Assembly (NCBI RefSeq): GCF_000331515.1 | Contig: NZ_AMZO01000034.1 | Span: 1-56,613, forward strand | Source: Photobacterium marinum | Lineage (GTDB): Bacteria; Pseudomonadota; Gammaproteobacteria; Enterobacterales; Vibrionaceae | Length of the DNA stretch: 56,613 bases | Direction: 5' to 3' | Part shown: positions 35,923 to 45,347 of the stretch, piece by piece | Numbering within the stretch: position 1 is the stretch's first letter | Layout of the letters: every line of letters begins with the position of its first letter | Notes under the pieces: generated by a model | The model's input: only the letters and a program-made list of their open reading frames with translations | The model's database searches: none | What the model was told of the DNA's origin: nothing | Program-made: the position numbers and the translations under genes

Positions 35923-36315
35923 CTAACTAAACTCTTCCAGTGCAGCTAATGCTTGTTCTGCTTTCTTACTCTGAACAAAAATATGATCATGGTAATAGGC
36001 AGCAATAACATTCGCACTTATGCCTTTTGATGCCAGCTTAGAAGCCACAGCAGCGGTCAAGCCAACAGCCTCCAGACTAGAATGGACAGTTAATGTGATT
36101 AATTTAAACGAAGCCTCAAACTCAAGCTTTGCTTTCTTTGCCACGTCCTTGTCCAGAACTAACGTCAATCCTTCCTGTTCGTTAAAAGTCGCCAATGGTT
36201 CTAAATGAGAGTACTCAGAACACGAGCCAGCAACAGTACAAAACACATACTCGCCATCCTGAAGGGCTGGTGACATAGACTGTAACAATTCATCTAATTC
36301 AGTTATCCCGGCCAT
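35923..36315 (-). CDS. ACT domain-containing protein
   Basis: This 130-residue protein is mainly a paired ACT-type fold: an N-terminal part (SPALQDGEYVFCTVAG) and a second part with SFKLITLTVHSSLEAVGLTAAVASKLASKGISANVIAAYYHDHIFV. This matches small stand-alone ACT proteins related to the regulatory domains of aspartate kinase. It may bind an amino acid, but no partner gene is adjacent. Length and motif order fit the family. Confidence 0.78.
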   Translation of the reverse strand: MAGITELDELLQSMSPALQDGEYVFCTVAGSCSEYSHLEPLATFNEQEGLTLVLDKDVAKKAKLEFEASFKLITLTVHSSLEAVGLTAAVASKLASKGISANVIAAYYHDHIFVQSKKAEQALAALEEFS

Positions 36316-36504
36316 AACTGACTCTCCCTTTTTTACTCAAGCTTATACGCCCCATAAAAAGCAAATATTTATTTGAACATTATTAGTAACCACTAAGACT
36401 TGAATGATAGTAAAGGACTATAAAACTTCTCCAATCCCAAAAGTAATAACCTTCATCCCCAAAACAATCACCACCGCCATAGATGGTGGTTTAGGGCTGA
36501 AAAA

Positions 36505-36533
36505 CAAAAAGGTAGCTCATAGCTACCTTTTTT
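36505..36533. terminator. Terminator after the 51-residue gene
   Basis: Perfect stem AAAAAGGTAGCT / AGCTACCTTTTT with a 3-nt loop. It follows the minus-strand small gene at 36554. Confidence 0.88.
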
Positions 36534-36553
36534 GTGATTTTCTGCAGTAATAG

Positions 36554-36709
36554 TTAGGCTTTTTTAAGGTATTTAGCTGGATAAGTCAGAGTGTGTTGGT
36601 CACTCGTTTTTACATGCACATAAAAGCCACCACCGCTTAAGCCAGTAACCACCATTGGACCTAAATCCACACCTTTTGTAGCAACTACTTGATCATCAAC
36701 TTCGAACAT
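36554..36709 (-). CDS. Small conserved-looking 51-residue protein
   Basis: This short gene starts MFEVDDQVVATKGVDLGPMV and ends YPAKYLKKA. It has an SH3/KOW-like pattern of short beta strands with glycines (VVTGLSGGGFYVHV). AAGG lies about 7 nt before the ATG and a strong terminator follows 20 bp after the stop. Together these make a good case for a real stand-alone gene despite its size. Function is unknown. Confidence 0.7.
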   Translation of the reverse strand: MFEVDDQVVATKGVDLGPMVVTGLSGGGFYVHVKTSDQHTLTYPAKYLKKA

Positions 36710-37286
36710 GTAAGTACCTTGAATTCAAAAAACAAAGACGAATTTATCGGCCGTTATTAAATCAGGTGCAAAGCTTACAGACTAATCAGTTTTTTTATCG
36801 TGATGATTGAATTCCCTTATAAATCAAATTGACTATCACGATGCGAGAAAATTACTGACAGAATAGTTAATGAAATCTCAATGTGCTTAGCTATACGACC
36901 AAGAAATGAAAAACATATCAGTAAACCTATCAGCAGAATCAAATAACAAAACGATGCCATTGAAATAACCATTGCTAGGTTAATTGGGTTTATTGAGCAA
37001 GTCAAAGATTACATAAACATCAGGCCAAGAAAATATTTTTTCACATAATAAAATATTGATAGATATGTTAATCCGATAATGAAAAACATATTAAGTGAGA
37101 TAAAAGTCAGATCTTAATAGCAAAGGATTAAAAATATAATCAGATCACAGAAATTATATTGTTAATCATCGAATTTTTAATATCTTCATATAGATTAAAA
37201 AAACGACCTCATTTAATTTAGTAAGCTGCTCTTTTAAAAGAATACAAGTCAAGAAAAACTTTGCTCAAAAATATGGGAAAGGACTT
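36710..37286. other. AT-rich region upstream of the cas operon
   Basis: About 577 bp with no clear gene. A 62-codon hydrophobic frame on the minus strand (36817-37005) has no good ribosome binding site and is listed only as a doubtful ORF. The cas operon promoter probably lies here, but I cannot fix it; GGGAAAGGA just before 37287 is the ribosome binding site of cas10. Confidence 0.45.
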
Positions 37287-39038
37287 ATGTATATAGCGCA
37301 ACTCGAATGTAAACGGATTCAGACTTTTCTCTTTGCCTCATCCCGCTTACGGGATATGGTCGCCGCCAACGCTCTGCTGGGCCATACTCTGCGTATTGAG
37401 CTGGTAAAAGCTGCAATAAATAATAATAGTTGCAGCCCAGAGGGAACAACCTCACCACTAACCGGCAAAACCACAGGCAAGGATACCGCTATTTCCGACT
37501 GGTCAACCACCGAGATGTTTAGCCACGGCATCCTCAGCCGCGACGGTGGTCATTTTTATGCTCTGTTCCCTGATAAAAAGAAAGCCGAGAGCTTTATTAC
37601 TGTTGCACACAGCATTTTGCAGGAAAACCTGCCGGGAATTGCGGCCGAATACGCCATCTTCGAGCACAATAGCCCCCAAAGCCAACACTGTTTTACCTCA
37701 CTTACCTTTACTCAACCACCAGAACTGCCAATCTTCGCCCGCTGTCAGCAATCCGGTCACGGGGCAGCCGAAAAGTCGACTAAACGCTTACTAAATGATA
37801 CAAAGTTGCAGCCAACCAAACGCTATATCAGCCGGATAACAAGCAAGAAAAACGAACATTTTTACAACACCTTCAAAAAAGCAATTGAATTTACATCTGG
37901 TGACTACGCCAGTGAGCAAATGCAACAGTGGGTAGAGGATGAAAAAAGCATCTCCGATTTCGATGCGCTGGCAGGGAGCGATTATTTGGCGGTGATCAGT
38001 GCCGATGGCAACAATATGGGTGCACGTTTTAAGCAGTATCTCAACAAAAAAGATCCAAATCATCAAGCAAGCTTTATTGACAATCAAAAATGCGCTGAAG
38101 CGTTTTTCTCCAGCGCCCGTAACGCGTTAAAAACCGCGACACAGAGCGCACTTAACAATACATTCGACGAAATCATAGAGCAAAACAAGCCTCTGCCCTT
38201 TCACCTACTGATGCTCGGCGGCGATGACCTGCTGCTGGTCTGCCGCGCCAAACAGGCGCACAAACTGGTGCAAGCAATTGATACGCATCTACAACAACAC
38301 CCCATTGCTGATGATCACCCGCTTACTATGGCATACGGCATTGCTATCGCCTCTTATACCCTGCCGTTTTACCGCCTTTACCACTGCGCAGAAGCTCTTA
38401 ATGCCAGCGCCAAAGTGCTGGCACGCTCACAGGCAGCTCCTCAAAACGGTATTCAGCCCAGCGGGCTGGATTGGCAGATCGTCACCCAGTCATGGATCGA
38501 TGATCCGATTGCAGAGCGAAAAAAACATAAAATCGTGCGCTACCGCGAGCAGACTAAAGACATCACCCTACTGCTGACGCAGAAACCCTATTTACTCGCC
38601 AACAATACACCCGATACAGAAAGCCCGTTTGCCCGCCTGAATACACTGGCCAAAGCGCTGACCAACCCGAATAAAGCCGACAAACAACAAAAGCCGGGGT
38701 CTGGTCAGGAAGACAATGCAGAACCACTGTTCGCCCGCAACCAGCTGTTAAAACTACAAGCCTCCCTTCCCAAAGGGCGGCTGCAAAGTGACTACCTGCT
38801 AAAGAACATATCTGCAAAATTCCAGCTAAATGATTTATCTGAAGAAGTCCGAAAAGCTTGGGAGCAATGCTTCGGTTCTGTTTCTTCTGCTGAAGCTTTC
38901 TCCCTACTGGACAAAACTGAGAACAATCACCCCTACTGCTACACCACACCACTGGGCGATCTGATCGAACTGATCGAACTGCAATATCTGCAAAGAGAAA
39001 ACACACCAGACCAAGACACCAAGGAGAGTAACGGATGA
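37287..39038 (+). CDS. cas10: Cas10, type III-D, without HD nuclease domain
   Basis: This is the large signalling subunit of a type III CRISPR complex. The 583-residue protein starts directly with a palm-type strand (MYIAQLECKRIQTFLFASSR), so no HD nuclease domain precedes it. The catalytic polymerase/cyclase site is kept: SADGNNMG at 238-245 (a DGN variant of the usual DGD) and LMLGGDDLLLVC with GGDD at 311-314. It should therefore make cyclic oligoadenylates or a related nucleotide signal on target binding but should not cut DNA. The last 4 nt overlap the next gene (ATGA). It is the first gene of the eight-gene operon. Confidence 0.92.
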   Translation: MYIAQLECKRIQTFLFASSRLRDMVAANALLGHTLRIELVKAAINNNSCSPEGTTSPLTGKTTGKDTAISDWSTTEMFSHGILSRDGGHFYALFPDKKKAESFITVAHSILQENLPGIAAEYAIFEHNSPQSQHCFTSLTFTQPPELPIFARCQQSGHGAAEKSTKRLLNDTKLQPTKRYISRITSKKNEHFYNTFKKAIEFTSGDYASEQMQQWVEDEKSISDFDALAGSDYLAVISADGNNMGARFKQYLNKKDPNHQASFIDNQKCAEAFFSSARNALKTATQSALNNTFDEIIEQNKPLPFHLLMLGGDDLLLVCRAKQAHKLVQAIDTHLQQHPIADDHPLTMAYGIAIASYTLPFYRLYHCAEALNASAKVLARSQAAPQNGIQPSGLDWQIVTQSWIDDPIAERKKHKIVRYREQTKDITLLLTQKPYLLANNTPDTESPFARLNTLAKALTNPNKADKQQKPGSGQEDNAEPLFARNQLLKLQASLPKGRLQSDYLLKNISAKFQLNDLSEEVRKAWEQCFGSVSSAEAFSLLDKTENNHPYCYTTPLGDLIELIELQYLQRENTPDQDTKESNG

Positions 39039-41227
39039 GCGTACATCACTTCACCTACACCCTGAATATGACGCTGATTGACGATCTCCATACCGGCAGC
39101 GGCCTTGGCACCGGTCTGATCAACAGCCTGAATAGCCGTGACAACGCACAAATGCCGGTGATCTGGCGTCAGCATATTAAAGGACTGCTGGTACAGTTCA
39201 GCGATCGCGCGAGTACACTCGATTCAAAACATAAATACGCACAAGCATTCCGCGAGCTGCTCGCTAACGACACCCCGGGTTCACCCTGCACTCTAATACC
39301 AGGCTCGTTTTACTACCAGCAAAAAGAAAGCCCGCACCAAGACGATCCCTGTCTGATCTGGGCCAGCACCGCTAGAAAGGGCGCGCAATATCAGGGTTCA
39401 GGCAATCAGAAAATGCTGCTCGGTTTTAACCGCGCTCCCGCAACCGGAAGCCTGCGCAGCGCAGAATACATCCGAGCCGGCAGCGTGTTCCGCACTACCT
39501 GGTATTTACGCATTCAGGGTGAGGAAAACATAGACCATTACAGCGAAGCCTTTAAAGCACTGATGCGCGGGATCGGACAAGCTGGCAGCAAACGCAGACG
39601 GGGCTGCGGACAGATCCGGCTGGATGGATGGGATAACACAGAGCAAAGCTTCACCCCGATAAACTCAGAGCATAAGGCCACGCCATCCATAAATATCGCC
39701 GCCGTACAACCCAATGAGGAACTGCACTATGTACTGACCAACCGGGAGCCACTGCGGCTGCCAAATACCGATATACCGGGCAACATTATTCCTACCCACA
39801 GTCATATCAGCGGCGTTCAGTTAACTGGTGCACTGGCGGCATGGTGCAAAAGCCTGGGCGAAGATGAGCTATTCCGCGCACTGATAGCCGGCCAGTTTAC
39901 TGTTAGCTATGCCTACCCGAGCCGTAGCGGTTGCCCCGGCATTCCCGCTCCCTGCCAGTTGCAAACCTCCAAAAAGCACGCCAGCGGATCCCTGCCTTGG
40001 TGGGCAGTCAGAGCCAGCCACGGAGACTATTACGATGCCTATGCGAATGATACTTGTGCGAATAACACCAGCGAGTCACAACAGCAAGAAAACAGCACAA
40101 AGCCTAAACTCAAACGCCTGAAAGGCCATTACTACCTTGAAAGATCAAGCGGACAACCCTCCAGCCATTATTACCTTCACAACCAGCCTGTGGCGATCCA
40201 TATGCGAAACCGGGTTCACCGCGGCGGCGAAGAGGATGATTCCGACCTGTTCAGCGAAGAAGTGCTGCCGGAAAACACCCGCTTTACCTTTACCCTACGC
40301 GCCACTCAGGGCAACGGAGCATCCGCAGAGCTGCTGGCACGGTTAAACCACCTGCTGATAACCAGCCAACACTATCCGCTACAAATCGGCCGTGGCAAAG
40401 CGCCCTGTACGGTTCAGGCACAACCATCTGAGTACCAATTCCCAACCTCACTCGGGCAAGCAGAACCAGGACTGCCATTGGTGTTGGTACTGGCAAGCCC
40501 GCTGCTGGTCTACAACCCAGTTACGGTTACGCCCTACACACAGCTCAACCACCAGGTGATTAACCAACTGGCCAATGAATTACTCGACGAAAAACATAAA
40601 CTGGACCTGAGTAACGAGGATTATCAAAGCTTCAGTGAAGAAACCCGTCTGGTGGGCTACAACTTTGCCACCGGACTGCCGAAAAAGCCGCAGCCCTGTA
40701 TAGCAGCCGGCAGCAGCATCTGTATTACCGATCCTATAAAAGCCGACAAACTACGTTCGCTGCTTAGTGATCACCGTCAACTGGGCGAGTTACAGCCGCT
40801 AGGGCTGGGCTGTTTCTGGCTATACCAAACTCCGCTAACGATCCTGCCAGCCCAAAGCCTTACAGAACAAAATCAGCCTGAAGCTGAACACTCACTGGAA
40901 ACGGCACTCAGCAAGCTAAAAGAACTGATTGAAGACAAAAAAACAAAAGCAACACTACTCTCAGCCAGCAGCCCCACTAAAACCCAATGGCAAAAATGCA
41001 AACAAACCGCCAAAAAGCAAAAAGCCAATAATCTCGCTGAAAATGAAAGCATCTTCCAGTGTATGCGAAATAATCAGAATGCCTCAGACAAGGTCTGGGA
41101 CCATATTGTGACTATTACCAACGAAATCATCGATATTACAAAGCATGATCCCGCGTTAGCCATATGGGCATGCGATTTGGTTATCCAACTTCTGGAGCAG
41201 CAAACACTGGAGAATAACCATGAGTGA
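39035..41227 (+). CDS. Fused RAMP protein, Cas7-Cas5(Csx10)-Cas11-like
   Basis: The 730-residue protein looks like three units in one. Residues about 1-205 form a Cas7-type RAMP (TLIDDLHTGSGLGTG, then the glycine-rich GSKRRRGCGQIRL at 184-196). Residues about 225-600 resemble the Cas5-like Csx10 (PLRLPNTDIPG, ISGVQLTGALAAW, LQIGRGKAPCTVQ). Residues about 615-730 are helical and lysine-rich, a candidate Cas11-like tail. The same fusion is the hallmark of type III-Dv (Synechocystis). The domain borders are my estimate. It overlaps the next gene by 8 nt, so translation is coupled. Confidence 0.8.
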   Translation: MSVHHFTYTLNMTLIDDLHTGSGLGTGLINSLNSRDNAQMPVIWRQHIKGLLVQFSDRASTLDSKHKYAQAFRELLANDTPGSPCTLIPGSFYYQQKESPHQDDPCLIWASTARKGAQYQGSGNQKMLLGFNRAPATGSLRSAEYIRAGSVFRTTWYLRIQGEENIDHYSEAFKALMRGIGQAGSKRRRGCGQIRLDGWDNTEQSFTPINSEHKATPSINIAAVQPNEELHYVLTNREPLRLPNTDIPGNIIPTHSHISGVQLTGALAAWCKSLGEDELFRALIAGQFTVSYAYPSRSGCPGIPAPCQLQTSKKHASGSLPWWAVRASHGDYYDAYANDTCANNTSESQQQENSTKPKLKRLKGHYYLERSSGQPSSHYYLHNQPVAIHMRNRVHRGGEEDDSDLFSEEVLPENTRFTFTLRATQGNGASAELLARLNHLLITSQHYPLQIGRGKAPCTVQAQPSEYQFPTSLGQAEPGLPLVLVLASPLLVYNPVTVTPYTQLNHQVINQLANELLDEKHKLDLSNEDYQSFSEETRLVGYNFATGLPKKPQPCIAAGSSICITDPIKADKLRSLLSDHRQLGELQPLGLGCFWLYQTPLTILPAQSLTEQNQPEAEHSLETALSKLKELIEDKKTKATLLSASSPTKTQWQKCKQTAKKQKANNLAENESIFQCMRNNQNASDKVWDHIVTITNEIIDITKHDPALAIWACDLVIQLLEQQTLENNHE

Positions 41228-42740
41228 GACTAAACCTTATTACACGCTGTTCTTTATAACACTGCACCAGCACACAGAACTGTGCACCGGCGCAGCAGAG
41301 CACAATGCTTCAGGGCAAAGTGCAATAAAAAATAACAGCGATGTGGATCTGCCCACCGCACGCAATGGCCAGGGTGATCTGTTTATCCGAGGCACCAGTT
41401 TTACCGGTGCTCTGCTCGATCAGGCAAGAAAACTCGGTCTGACTATCGATGACGATATCAGTGGCACAGAAAGGGCAACCAATCGGTCAGACAATGAGAA
41501 ACAGCCCCCGTTTAAAGCTTCGCGGATCAACGTATTTAACCTTTATCCCAAAAAACAAGAAGCGATCACAACCCTATTCCGCCAGCACGTTGCAATCAAT
41601 GAACAAACTGGCGCAGCTGAAACCGGTGCACTCTACGATTTAGAGGTGATCCCCAGCCAGCAAGAATGGCGATGTGTAATAGAAGTAGATATGACCGGTA
41701 TGGCCGACGACAGAACCCTTACGCCCGATGCCTTAGTCGCCACCGTACTGGATCACTGGAAAAACCATTACCTGTTTCTGGGCCACCGCCCGGCTGCCGG
41801 CTATGGCTGGTTTAAAGTCGAAGATGCGCAGATATTGCAGCTCACCACAGAGCATCTGTTCGATTACCCGGACAATACCCAGCCCATTACCACTCTCAGC
41901 CAGCCTAAAAAACTATTAGAAGCATCGGGATTAGAGCTCACCAGCCTTTTTGCAAAGGACAAGGAATCGTTATCAAGTGAGAAAGAGTCCTCCCTTATCA
42001 AAAAAGATCTGACGCCATTGGTAAAACAGTTACACATTGAATACTCACTGGAATGCGGCCCGAATCAGGACGAAGAAGGTAATATCTGGGGGCTGGACGG
42101 CTTCTTTATTGGCGGCCACGAACTGGAAGCGCCGCAGGACTGGCGAGAAGCGGGAGAAAGCATCAGCCAGCACTTCAACACCGGCTCCGACTACCAGCTT
42201 ACCGACAGCGACTTTCCTGATCAGTTCTTTGTGAAAGATGATAAACACGATCCCTTTATCCCCAGTGGCAGTGTACGTGGCGTGCTGCGCCATGAAGTGC
42301 TCCGTAGCCACTCCAAACAGGCCAAAACGCTATTTGGTGATGCCAACGGCAACCATGCCAAAAGCTCAAACCTGTATATCAGCCCGGCCCGTTTAGAACC
42401 AAAGCAACCGTGGCAAGGACTGGTTCTGCATAACCATGCCGAAGATGAATTTACTGCTGGTGTTTACGGTAGCAACAAGTTCTGCCGCACCAGCATTGTG
42501 CAGGGTAAATTCTGCGGCGAAATCATTCTGGAATATCTGACCGCCCCGGACACCCCAGACACCCTGCCTCCGGCAATAGAAGAACAAAAAAACGCCCTGC
42601 TTGCAGCACTCGAAAAAGGGGCAAACAGACAACTGCCTATCGGCGCAAAACAGTGGGTAGATTCCGGCTGGCTACAATGGCACTACACCGTACAAAAGCC
42701 AGACACAGCAACCCAGCAGACCATTCAGGGAGACCAGTGA
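41220..42740 (+). CDS. Double Cas7 (Csm3-like) RAMP protein
   Basis: This 506-residue protein carries two Csm3/Cas7-like RAMP modules in tandem. The first (about 1-220) has DLFIRGTSFTGALLDQA and the glycine-rich HRPAAGYGWFKV. The second (about 255-500) has LDGFFIGG, then FIPSGSVRGVLRHEVL and LYISPARLE. Each module should supply one backbone unit that cuts target RNA at 6-nt steps. This matches the Cas7-2x subunit of III-Dv complexes. The ends overlap the neighbours by 8 and 1 nt. Confidence 0.83.
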   Translation: MSETKPYYTLFFITLHQHTELCTGAAEHNASGQSAIKNNSDVDLPTARNGQGDLFIRGTSFTGALLDQARKLGLTIDDDISGTERATNRSDNEKQPPFKASRINVFNLYPKKQEAITTLFRQHVAINEQTGAAETGALYDLEVIPSQQEWRCVIEVDMTGMADDRTLTPDALVATVLDHWKNHYLFLGHRPAAGYGWFKVEDAQILQLTTEHLFDYPDNTQPITTLSQPKKLLEASGLELTSLFAKDKESLSSEKESSLIKKDLTPLVKQLHIEYSLECGPNQDEEGNIWGLDGFFIGGHELEAPQDWREAGESISQHFNTGSDYQLTDSDFPDQFFVKDDKHDPFIPSGSVRGVLRHEVLRSHSKQAKTLFGDANGNHAKSSNLYISPARLEPKQPWQGLVLHNHAEDEFTAGVYGSNKFCRTSIVQGKFCGEIILEYLTAPDTPDTLPPAIEEQKNALLAALEKGANRQLPIGAKQWVDSGWLQWHYTVQKPDTATQQTIQGDQ

Positions 42741-43348
42741 TGAGCCATCAACACCTGATCAAAACCAGCCAGACCCAACTTAAGCCACATCAGATTTTAA
42801 AGGCCATCGCCAACAATAAACCTGACCTGCTGGCCGAGAATCCCTGCTTGCAACAATTTACACTGACCGACTCATTTTTACTCTGGCTGGAGCCCGTCCC
42901 CCTGCCCGAACCGGTAAGCTGCCCGCCGCTGGTTACTACCAGAGAAGAACTGCAGCCCCTGCTAAACAGCCCGGAAGCTGAGTTTGAGTTCAGCGAATTT
43001 CAGCTATTTTTGCCCGGCCAAACCCTGCAAGCAGTGGCAACTCAGGGCGCAACCCTGCTAAAAACCGCCTCGCTCCCTTTAGATGAACTGTCTGTAGATA
43101 CAGAGTCAAAAGCAAAAAACGAGCAGGATAAATATCCGCGCTTTACGCCGTATTTTCATACCGACACCACTCGATTTGATAGCAACTACACGATTAAAAA
43201 CGACGACACAACAAATAGCGACTGCAGCAATAAGAGCCGCTATAGCCGCCTGCACCAATACACAGGCAAACAATGGCAGTTCCGGCTGATTAAGCAAGAA
43301 CAAGAACAACACATTCAACAGGTACTGATCTGGGAGGGAAATAAATGA
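42740..43348 (+). CDS. csx19: Csx19-like small subunit of the type III-D complex
   Basis: This 202-residue protein has no strong motif that I recognise directly. Its length, position between the double-Cas7 and the insertion-Cas7, and overlaps (TGATG at the start, ATGA at the end) match Csx19, the accessory subunit particular to III-D loci. A frame extension to 42653 lies inside the previous gene, so ATG 42740 is chosen. The acidic first half and the basic, aromatic C-terminus could fit a protein-protein role. The name is by context and is moderately sure. Confidence 0.6.
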   Translation: MSHQHLIKTSQTQLKPHQILKAIANNKPDLLAENPCLQQFTLTDSFLLWLEPVPLPEPVSCPPLVTTREELQPLLNSPEAEFEFSEFQLFLPGQTLQAVATQGATLLKTASLPLDELSVDTESKAKNEQDKYPRFTPYFHTDTTRFDSNYTIKNDDTTNSDCSNKSRYSRLHQYTGKQWQFRLIKQEQEQHIQQVLIWEGNK

Positions 43349-45345
43349 GTATTAAAAAAGAAAGAACACTGAACTCGCCCTATCATTTTGTGCCGGTGAG
43401 TGAGTCATTAATCTCTTCAGGTACTTTTGAACACTCCAGAGGCTGTAAATTTACACCGCATGACACTCTATCTACTGATAAATTTAGTGGCGAGATAAAA
43501 TGTGAGTTAGGAACATTAACCCCTTCGATATTTGCTTGTTATCAGGGTAATCAGACCAATCTGATAGAGGCCGCAAGAACCAAGCTAGGAGCCAGTGTGC
43601 ACCGAGACAAACAGATTCTTTCACCTCTGTTTGTAGAAATGAATAACAACAAGCATCAAGTAATACTCGGCTCTTCAATTAAAGGTATGCTCAGAAATAA
43701 TGTTGCCGCATTGCTTCCCGCCCCAATGAACAGGGTACAGGAGCGAACTTTTGCCTATCGCCCGAATATAATGCCAAAAGCAACAGACGTGGAAATGATA
43801 AAACAGACTTTCCCGGCGCTGTTTTTTTACAACAACGGGAAGCCGTTTGTGCATGTGTACACCAATTGGAAAAGAGGTACAGACTATTGCTTTAAATTTT
43901 TAGGAAATGCAAAAAAATACAAATACCGAGGGTCAGTAGACAGCGAGGGTAAACTTACCCGTTTATTCAAAGGCGGAACCCTCCACCATAACGCACATAA
44001 AACCGGCTGCTATATCACCCACAGAGCTTTAAAACAAAAGCCAATACGGCTTGATATTACAGAAAATGTGCTTCAGCAATTTGAAGCAACTACCAACCAT
44101 TTAATTAATGATGATACTGGTCACTTAAACGTTCGGCACCCTAAGGTTAAAAAAGAGGATGTAGCAGATCTTAAGCGCTACATTAAACAAAACCGAAACT
44201 ACCGCGAGTGGCAAGACAACCAGCTTATTTTTGTTGAAGCTGAACTTAACAACAACCAAACGCCAGAAAAAATTTCTTCATTCGGTAACAATTTCCGTTA
44301 TTACTGGCTGCACTCTTCCAGTATTCACAAAAACAATCAAAATGAGCTTCGCCCCAGCATTCAGCCGAACACCCAAAAAAATCGCCCACTAAATGCACTC
44401 ACTTGCCTTTTTGGTGATCTGGTAGAGCGAAGCGAACCAGAAGAAGATCTTCGCTTAGCGGGCCGTGTATCTGTTAACCATGCGGTCGAAGCCATCAAAA
44501 GAGAGAGCGTGTACGAGCGCGATATTTGGTATGCATTACCGCTTTGTGCACAACCCAAAGCCAGTGCCTATGAGTTTTATCTGGAGCAATTCTACAGTGG
44601 TAACCTGCTATTTGAGCTAAAAGACTACAATAGTGAACAGCTCCAACAACTGGCGGGCAGAAAAATGTATGTTCACCAAGACGGCTTCAACAATCTGTTT
44701 CATGAAAATGGCATAGCCGCTGATACACCGCAGGCGAAAAATGAACTACTTTCAGACAACAAAGCCCCAATTGCGAGTAAAGTCACCCCTACCTCGACTC
44801 AATTTCAGTTTTGTCTGCGATTTCGGCAGCTGAGTATATTTGAGCTGGGGCTCATTTATGCAGCTCTTGACCCTAACTACCTTCTCTCTGCCATAAAAAG
44901 CTTCCCCCCTTCAAATTCGACAATTAAAGAGTTGCATAATCGCACTCAGTACACTGTGTACACATTAGCCAATAAACTAGGCTATGGTCGGCCTCACGGA
45001 TTTGGCAGCGTAACAATTAAGTGTAGAGAAACCATTTCAGAAAACATACCGACGCCAGCGGAATGTGTAAAACATATGTTTAGTAAACTTCTCGAAGATG
45101 TTGAAGGCAGTTCAAATGCAAATGCGGCAAAAATGGCTTTTGTAAAGCAAATCATACGTTTTATTAATATAAAGGAAAATGTAAAAGGCCAGACAGCACA
45201 TTATGGCAGTGCTGAGGGAGCAAAAGCCACATTGGACTTCCACGGTGATATTCGAAAGCGCACCATCAAAAATTACCGGATAAAGCCAAAATATGCAGAG
45301 AAGGCATCTGAAAATAACAAACTAGCCAACTTTAACAAGGGATAG
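43345..45345 (+). CDS. Cas7 RAMP with large insertion (TIGR03986-like)
   Basis: This 666-residue protein begins PYHFVPVSESL and has the RAMP signature ILGSSIKGMLRNNVAALL near residue 115. A central segment follows, then the glycine-rich loop GYGRPHGFGSVTIK near residue 550, so one RAMP fold is split by roughly 300-400 inserted residues. This is the Cas7-insertion subunit of III-Dv type complexes. It overlaps csx19 by 4 nt and is followed 2 nt later by the next gene. I cannot give a function for the insert. Confidence 0.78.
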   Translation: MSIKKERTLNSPYHFVPVSESLISSGTFEHSRGCKFTPHDTLSTDKFSGEIKCELGTLTPSIFACYQGNQTNLIEAARTKLGASVHRDKQILSPLFVEMNNNKHQVILGSSIKGMLRNNVAALLPAPMNRVQERTFAYRPNIMPKATDVEMIKQTFPALFFYNNGKPFVHVYTNWKRGTDYCFKFLGNAKKYKYRGSVDSEGKLTRLFKGGTLHHNAHKTGCYITHRALKQKPIRLDITENVLQQFEATTNHLINDDTGHLNVRHPKVKKEDVADLKRYIKQNRNYREWQDNQLIFVEAELNNNQTPEKISSFGNNFRYYWLHSSSIHKNNQNELRPSIQPNTQKNRPLNALTCLFGDLVERSEPEEDLRLAGRVSVNHAVEAIKRESVYERDIWYALPLCAQPKASAYEFYLEQFYSGNLLFELKDYNSEQLQQLAGRKMYVHQDGFNNLFHENGIAADTPQAKNELLSDNKAPIASKVTPTSTQFQFCLRFRQLSIFELGLIYAALDPNYLLSAIKSFPPSNSTIKELHNRTQYTVYTLANKLGYGRPHGFGSVTIKCRETISENIPTPAECVKHMFSKLLEDVEGSSNANAAKMAFVKQIIRFINIKENVKGQTAHYGSAEGAKATLDFHGDIRKRTIKNYRIKPKYAEKASENNKLANFNKG

Positions 45346-45347
45346 TT

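Noticed and set aside
36817..37005. 62-residue hydrophobic frame
   Set aside because: Composition follows AT-rich DNA; no ribosome binding site or homologue recognised.
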